In this document: positions 50,464 to 53,911 of the stretch, in pieces
How the letters are laid out: every line of letters begins with the position of its first letter
Numbering within the stretch: position 1 is the stretch's first letter
Assembly: GCA_038065635.1 (NCBI GenBank)
Contig: JBBTQP010000067.1
Location: 1-53,911, forward strand
DNA length: 53,911 nucleotides
Source: JAHJFW01 sp038065635
Lineage (GTDB): Bacteria > Patescibacteriota > Patescibacteriia > 2-12-FULL-60-25
Direction of reading: 5' to 3'
Notes under the pieces: generated by a model
Databases searched by the model: none
What the model was told of the DNA's origin: nothing
Seen by the model: the letters and a program-made list of their open reading frames with translations, nothing else
Position numbers and translations under genes: made by a program

Positions 50464-51816
50464 TCAATGCTGTATCTCGGTTTTAACTTCCGCGCTTCCT
50501 AGTTTTTTCTTCAATTCATGCACCACTTTGCGAACGTCGACGATTTCCTGCGTACCTGATTCCATGTCGCGCACAATGGCGGTTCCATCCAATACCTCTT
50601 TTTGGCCGATGACTACGGCCCATTTGGCTCCGCGTTTGTTGGCCAACTCCATTTGAGCTTTGATCGAATCCTTTGAAAATGCCTCAGCCGCGCGTATTCC
50701 GGAGCGGCGCAACTCTTCAAACACCGCGAGTGCCTTCTTTCTGCCCTGCTCGCCGAGCTGTGCCACGAAAACGTCAATATGTGTAACCGGAACATTTATC
50801 TTGAGGTCACGCAAAATTGACGCTATTCGGTCGAGACCGAAAGCGAATCCAGCAGCCGGAGTCGGACGGCCGCCCAAAATCTCCGCAAGTCCGTCATATC
50901 GTCCGCCACCGCCAAGTGCGGATTGCGCAGTTTCCGTATCTTCGGTGTTTGCGTAAATTTCAAACACCGTTTTCGTATAATAATCAAGTCCGCGCACGAG
51001 ATACGGATCCAGCTGATACGGAACCGCGACCTCATCCAGATATTCCAACACGCGCATGAAGTGCGCTTTCGATTCCTCGTCCAGCCAATCGACGATCTGC
51101 GGCGCCTCGGATTTCATCTCAACGACCGCAGGATCTTTGGAGTCAAGAAGGCGCAAAGGATTTTTCAACAATCTCTTTTTATCGTCCTCTGGAAGCCTTG
51201 CGCGCTTACTTCGAAAATATGAGACAAGCGCGTTCTTGTAATTTACGCGCGATTCTGGAGTGCCTATGGAATTAATCCGAATGGTCGCATCCACCCCCAT
51301 GTCTTTCAACATTGCATACGCCATCAAAGCAAGCTGCGCATCCGTTACCGCGTCGTCATCGCCTATCACTTCACAGCCGAACTGGTAAAACTGGCGATAT
51401 CGCCCGTGCTGCGGCCTGTCGTGACGAAACATCGGCCCCATGTACCAAAGCTTCACGGGCTGAGGAAGATTTAGCATTCCGTTCGAAATGTACGAACGCA
51501 TGATCGAAGCCGTGCTCTCGGGACGGAGCGTAACCTTTTCGCCGCCGACTGTTTCAAACGAGTACATTTCTTTTTCCACGATATCCGTCTGCTTCCCTAC
51601 GCCGCGAACGAAAAGCGCCGTCTCCTCCAAAATCGGAGTGTCTATTCTCTCAAATCCGTAAGAATTCGCCATGGAACTGCAAGTGGAGCGCATCAAGTCC
51701 CATGCCGGTTGTTCCGACGGAAGGATATCGCGCATACCTCGCGGCAACGCCAATGGTTGTGGCGCTTTTTTCACGGGTGTCACCTCTTTCTTCGAAACTG
51801 GTTTTTTTGACATCAT
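50464..51816 (-). CDS. hisS: Histidyl-tRNA synthetase
   Basis: 450 aa, usual range. Class II synthetase: PLALPRGMRDILPSEQPAWD, motif 2 around LRPESTASIMRSYI, YQFGCEVIGD, HisA-type YLVRGLDYYTKTVFE, SALGGGGRYDGL and motif 3 AGFAFGLDRI, then the anticodon-binding domain (DVFVAQLGEQGRKKAL...AKWAVVIGQKE). A short basic N-terminal extension (about 1-20) precedes the core; the second ATG is equally possible. Charges tRNA-His. Confidence 0.97.
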   Translation of the reverse strand: MMSKKPVSKKEVTPVKKAPQPLALPRGMRDILPSEQPAWDLMRSTCSSMANSYGFERIDTPILEETALFVRGVGKQTDIVEKEMYSFETVGGEKVTLRPESTASIMRSYISNGMLNLPQPVKLWYMGPMFRHDRPQHGRYRQFYQFGCEVIGDDDAVTDAQLALMAYAMLKDMGVDATIRINSIGTPESRVNYKNALVSYFRSKRARLPEDDKKRLLKNPLRLLDSKDPAVVEMKSEAPQIVDWLDEESKAHFMRVLEYLDEVAVPYQLDPYLVRGLDYYTKTVFEIYANTEDTETAQSALGGGGRYDGLAEILGGRPTPAAGFAFGLDRIASILRDLKINVPVTHIDVFVAQLGEQGRKKALAVFEELRRSGIRAAEAFSKDSIKAQMELANKRGAKWAVVIGQKEVLDGTAIVRDMESGTQEIVDVRKVVHELKKKLGSAEVKTEIQH

Positions 51817-51830
51817 ATGTGGAATACAAC

Positions 51831-52430
51831 TTATTGAATCGAATAAACCGGCTTTTCAAATACCTTCCAACGATCGAGCGGCCAACCGCGAAGCCATACG
51901 CGACCGACGATTGCGTCTTTTGTGACGGGACCGAAATATCTGGAATCAAGACTGGCGGTACGATTATCGCCCAGTACGAAATATTCGTTCGACTTTAGCG
52001 TTACGTCACGAGTTGTCGCTGTGACGAGCTGTTCGAGATACTCCTGCTCCGGCAAAGTAAAACCGTTCGGGTCGCTGTCGTTAAAAACCTTCACATTTCC
52101 GTTCGCGATCTCAACCGTTTCACCAGGAAGTCCAATAACGCGCTTGATAAAAAACTGACTCGGATCGTTCGGATAACGGAACACTACTATGTCTCCGCGT
52201 TCAGGCGTTCGAAAGCGATACGAAACTTCGTCGATTATCAAATACTCATGGTCAAAAAAATTCGGCTCCATGGAAGCCCCTTTCACGTAAAACGGCTGGA
52301 TCAGAAAATATCTGACGGGAATGATAATCGCGAGCGAAATAGCGGCGACCTGTATCAATTCAAAAACAAAATGGATCGCCTGTTTTTTACGGCTTACCTC
52401 GATATTGGGATCCTGTTTCCAAAATTTCAT
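51831..52430 (-). CDS. lepB: Signal peptidase I
   Basis: 199 aa. One N-terminal membrane helix (about 22-47), Ser53 in VKGASMEPNF as nucleophile and Lys in FIKRVIGLPGE as base; ERGDIVVFRYP and YFVLGDNRTASLDSRYFG complete the family boxes. Cleaves signal peptides of the many exported proteins encoded here. 14 bases upstream of hisS. Confidence 0.97.
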   Translation of the reverse strand: MKFWKQDPNIEVSRKKQAIHFVFELIQVAAISLAIIIPVRYFLIQPFYVKGASMEPNFFDHEYLIIDEVSYRFRTPERGDIVVFRYPNDPSQFFIKRVIGLPGETVEIANGNVKVFNDSDPNGFTLPEQEYLEQLVTATTRDVTLKSNEYFVLGDNRTASLDSRYFGPVTKDAIVGRVWLRGWPLDRWKVFEKPVYSIQ

Positions 52431-52502
52431 AAATAATCAGTATCCAGCAGTTTATCCCATGTTATGGTTCTTGTCGATCGGTCGCTCGTTGTTGTCGCTC
52501 GT

Positions 52503-52585
52503 TGTCATCCTCGCGGATGCGGGGATCAATGATACAAAGTGAATTATTCCTTTTGATCTGGATTCCCGTTTTCACGGGAATGACA
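52503..52585. repeat. TGTCATCC...GGAATGACA palindromic element, full copy
   Basis: Same ends and same inner AAGTGAATTATTCC...ATCTGGATTCCCG as 11784-11863, with compensating changes in the stems (GATGCGG vs TTTTCACGG). Lies between lepB and the 53-kb membrane protein gene. Confidence 0.88.
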
Positions 52586-52590
52586 CCTAT

Positions 52591-53832
52591 TCAACCCCCA
52601 TCCCCTCGCACTGTCCCCGCAATCTGCCTCCTAATCTTCTGCCTGAACATTGTCCGATTAACATACCCTGCCGCAAATACCGTCAAACTTGCCACGATTG
52701 ACTCGGTTGACCCCAATATTGCCAGCACCCAGCCGTTGCCTGTAATGGATCGAAAAAACGTAAACACGATTGCCGCAGCTATCGGTGAGGCAATTGCTCC
52801 TACGAATAATCCGAGTCGCGCCGGGTTAGTAAAATCCTGTATCAGCGCATACTTCAAAAGTCCCTGTCCCTGTCCGAGTTGCAACTTCCCCTCTTGAAGA
52901 AGCTTGGAATACGATTGACGATACATCTTGATCGATTGCAACGCCGTTGTGAGAGACAGAGCGACGGCCGATAATCCGAAAACGGCTCCGGCTAACGCCG
53001 TCCTTCCGGATTCAAGCAACGGTTCGACTTGAAACGCGCCGTATGTCGCGACGATGAATACCGGAATCAAGATACGAGATCTTTTTGCGAGCTGACGCCA
53101 CGTAAACCCTGAACCACGTAAAGCGAACAATTCCGCTGTTTCCGACAGGAGGTCGTCCGCCGTTGCCGCAAAAACTTTTCCGATTCCGGAAAGGAAATGC
53201 TCTAACGCGTGCGTAATCGGACCGATGACGAGAAGTGCTTTTATGATCGTCTGCGCCGTTTCCGTCCGCGTGTGAGCGTTGTCGAAAGTAACGCGATTCA
53301 CGATCGTATCGATTGCGTGCGGATATAAATCTCGATTAACTTCATCCATTATCTCCTGCTCGCGTTCGGTCAAACATTGATTTTCAAGTGCAACGAGCAC
53401 GATCTTCTTGAATTCAAAACGTTTTTCAAGAATAGATTTCGCGTCCTCATACAGATTAATCTCCCTTCCTTCGGCGAGCCGCAACTCTTCTTCGCTAAAA
53501 ACCGGAATCTCCCCGTCGCGCAGTAAACGCGGAAGCCACGGGATAATCGTGTTATGCTGTGTTTCGCGTGAGATGTGATCGACAGCTTTCAAAATTCGTT
53601 CCGGCGTTTTATCCATTGTTCGCACGCCTATACCAAAACCCTTCTCGAGCAACTTACGAAACGTTTCATGACGCGTTTGATTAACGGCCAAGACAAATCT
53701 AATTTCGATCGGCAAAAGCTCCCCGAACTCCAATTCGCGCGGACTCGTAACGACCGTGACATGATATCGATCGATAGACGGAATGCGCTTGAACGGAAAT
53801 ATCCGAGACCAAAACGAGGTCAGTTGTGACAT
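52591..53832 (-). CDS. Hypothetical membrane protein with soluble N-terminal half
   Basis: 413 aa from ATG 53832. The N-terminal half (about 1-190) is soluble and charged, with no motif I recognise; the rest holds about four to five membrane segments (around 195-215, 255-275, 280-300, 345-365, 375-395) and a basic end. No family. It is upstream of lepB in transcription but separated by a repeat. Confidence 0.72.
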   Translation of the reverse strand: MSQLTSFWSRIFPFKRIPSIDRYHVTVVTSPRELEFGELLPIEIRFVLAVNQTRHETFRKLLEKGFGIGVRTMDKTPERILKAVDHISRETQHNTIIPWLPRLLRDGEIPVFSEEELRLAEGREINLYEDAKSILEKRFEFKKIVLVALENQCLTEREQEIMDEVNRDLYPHAIDTIVNRVTFDNAHTRTETAQTIIKALLVIGPITHALEHFLSGIGKVFAATADDLLSETAELFALRGSGFTWRQLAKRSRILIPVFIVATYGAFQVEPLLESGRTALAGAVFGLSAVALSLTTALQSIKMYRQSYSKLLQEGKLQLGQGQGLLKYALIQDFTNPARLGLFVGAIASPIAAAIVFTFFRSITGNGWVLAILGSTESIVASLTVFAAGYVNRTMFRQKIRRQIAGTVRGDGG

Positions 53833-53861
53833 GTAAACCATTGTATCACGAAGGCAGCTCT

Positions 53862-53911
53862 GTCATTGCGAGGAGTAGCAACGACGCGGCAATCTAATCA
53901 ACTGTCATTGC
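53862..53911. repeat. GTCATTGCGAG repeat at the window edge
   Basis: GTCATTGCGAGGAGTAGCAA, then GCGGCAATCTAATC and a second GTCATTGC start that is cut by the window end. It lies upstream of the 413-aa gene. Confidence 0.85.

Overview
The window looks like a chromosomal segment of a Candidate Phyla Radiation (Patescibacteria, Parcubacteria-type) bacterium. This is inferred from gene content, not from a 16S gene: two type IV secretion pilin-like modules fused to very large cysteine-rich ectodomains, proteins with paired Asp-rich (DSDGDG) repeats, a secreted protein with the CGKPVIYLYP motif, a highly divergent SAM synthetase, compact overlapping genes and few Shine-Dalgarno sites. UGA is used as a stop, so the code is standard. 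Almost all genes lie on the minus strand; the plus strand holds a toxin-antitoxin island, a serine protease, an unusual GC-rich proline-rich membrane protein and one very small ORF.

Layout from left to right. 1-3.2 kb is a restriction-modification island: a restriction endonuclease split by a frameshift at a 10-base homopolymer exactly before its catalytic E-x-K, a circularly permuted C5-cytosine methyltransferase, a Vsr endonuclease cut off before its zinc/histidine motif, and a membrane protein. 3.3-5.5 kb holds xseB and xseA separated by a NYN-domain nuclease gene. 5.5-13 kb encodes envelope and secreted proteins (CGKPVIYLYP protein, Memo-CapA fusion, C39-like peptidase, cyclophilin lipoprotein) and a divergent MetK. 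13-19.5 kb holds a UvrD-type helicase, a GC-rich orphan, MltG, a PAP2 phosphatase, endonuclease III and phosphoglycerate mutase. 19.6-24.4 kb is the main plus-strand block: GC-rich membrane protein, trypsin-like protease, RHH/RelE-type module, EVE protein, Phd/RelE module and a duplicated EVE gene tail; a minus-strand tRNA-Asp lies within it. 24.4-31.6 kb holds a coiled-coil repeat protein, pyruvate kinase, HtrA protease, NrdR and FtsZ. 31.8-50 kb is a tightly packed minus-strand run that starts with a GatB/YqeY protein, passes through two pilin-fusion surface proteins (609 and 3692 aa) and three small or medium membrane proteins, and ends in ybeY, dgkA and ftsA. 50.1-53.8 kb holds rpsU, hisS, lepB and a membrane protein.

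The intergenic space is rich in short palindromic repeats. At least four dispersed families recur, and one copy lies inside a coding sequence. The most unusual are long hairpins placed right after stop codons: two share an identical 41-base core but have perfect 24-26 bp inverted arms that are almost wholly different between copies; a third (49983-50105) has the same design with another core.

Themes: cell-envelope building and division (MltG, PAP2, DgkA, LepB, FtsA, FtsZ), a surface apparatus expressed next to the division genes, DNA defence in partial decay, and mobile toxin-antitoxin cassettes. The best leads for something new are the variable-arm hairpins, the split endonuclease with permuted methylase, the 3692-aa pilin fusion, and two self-contained GC-rich genes with consensus promoters, strong ribosome sites and their own terminators.
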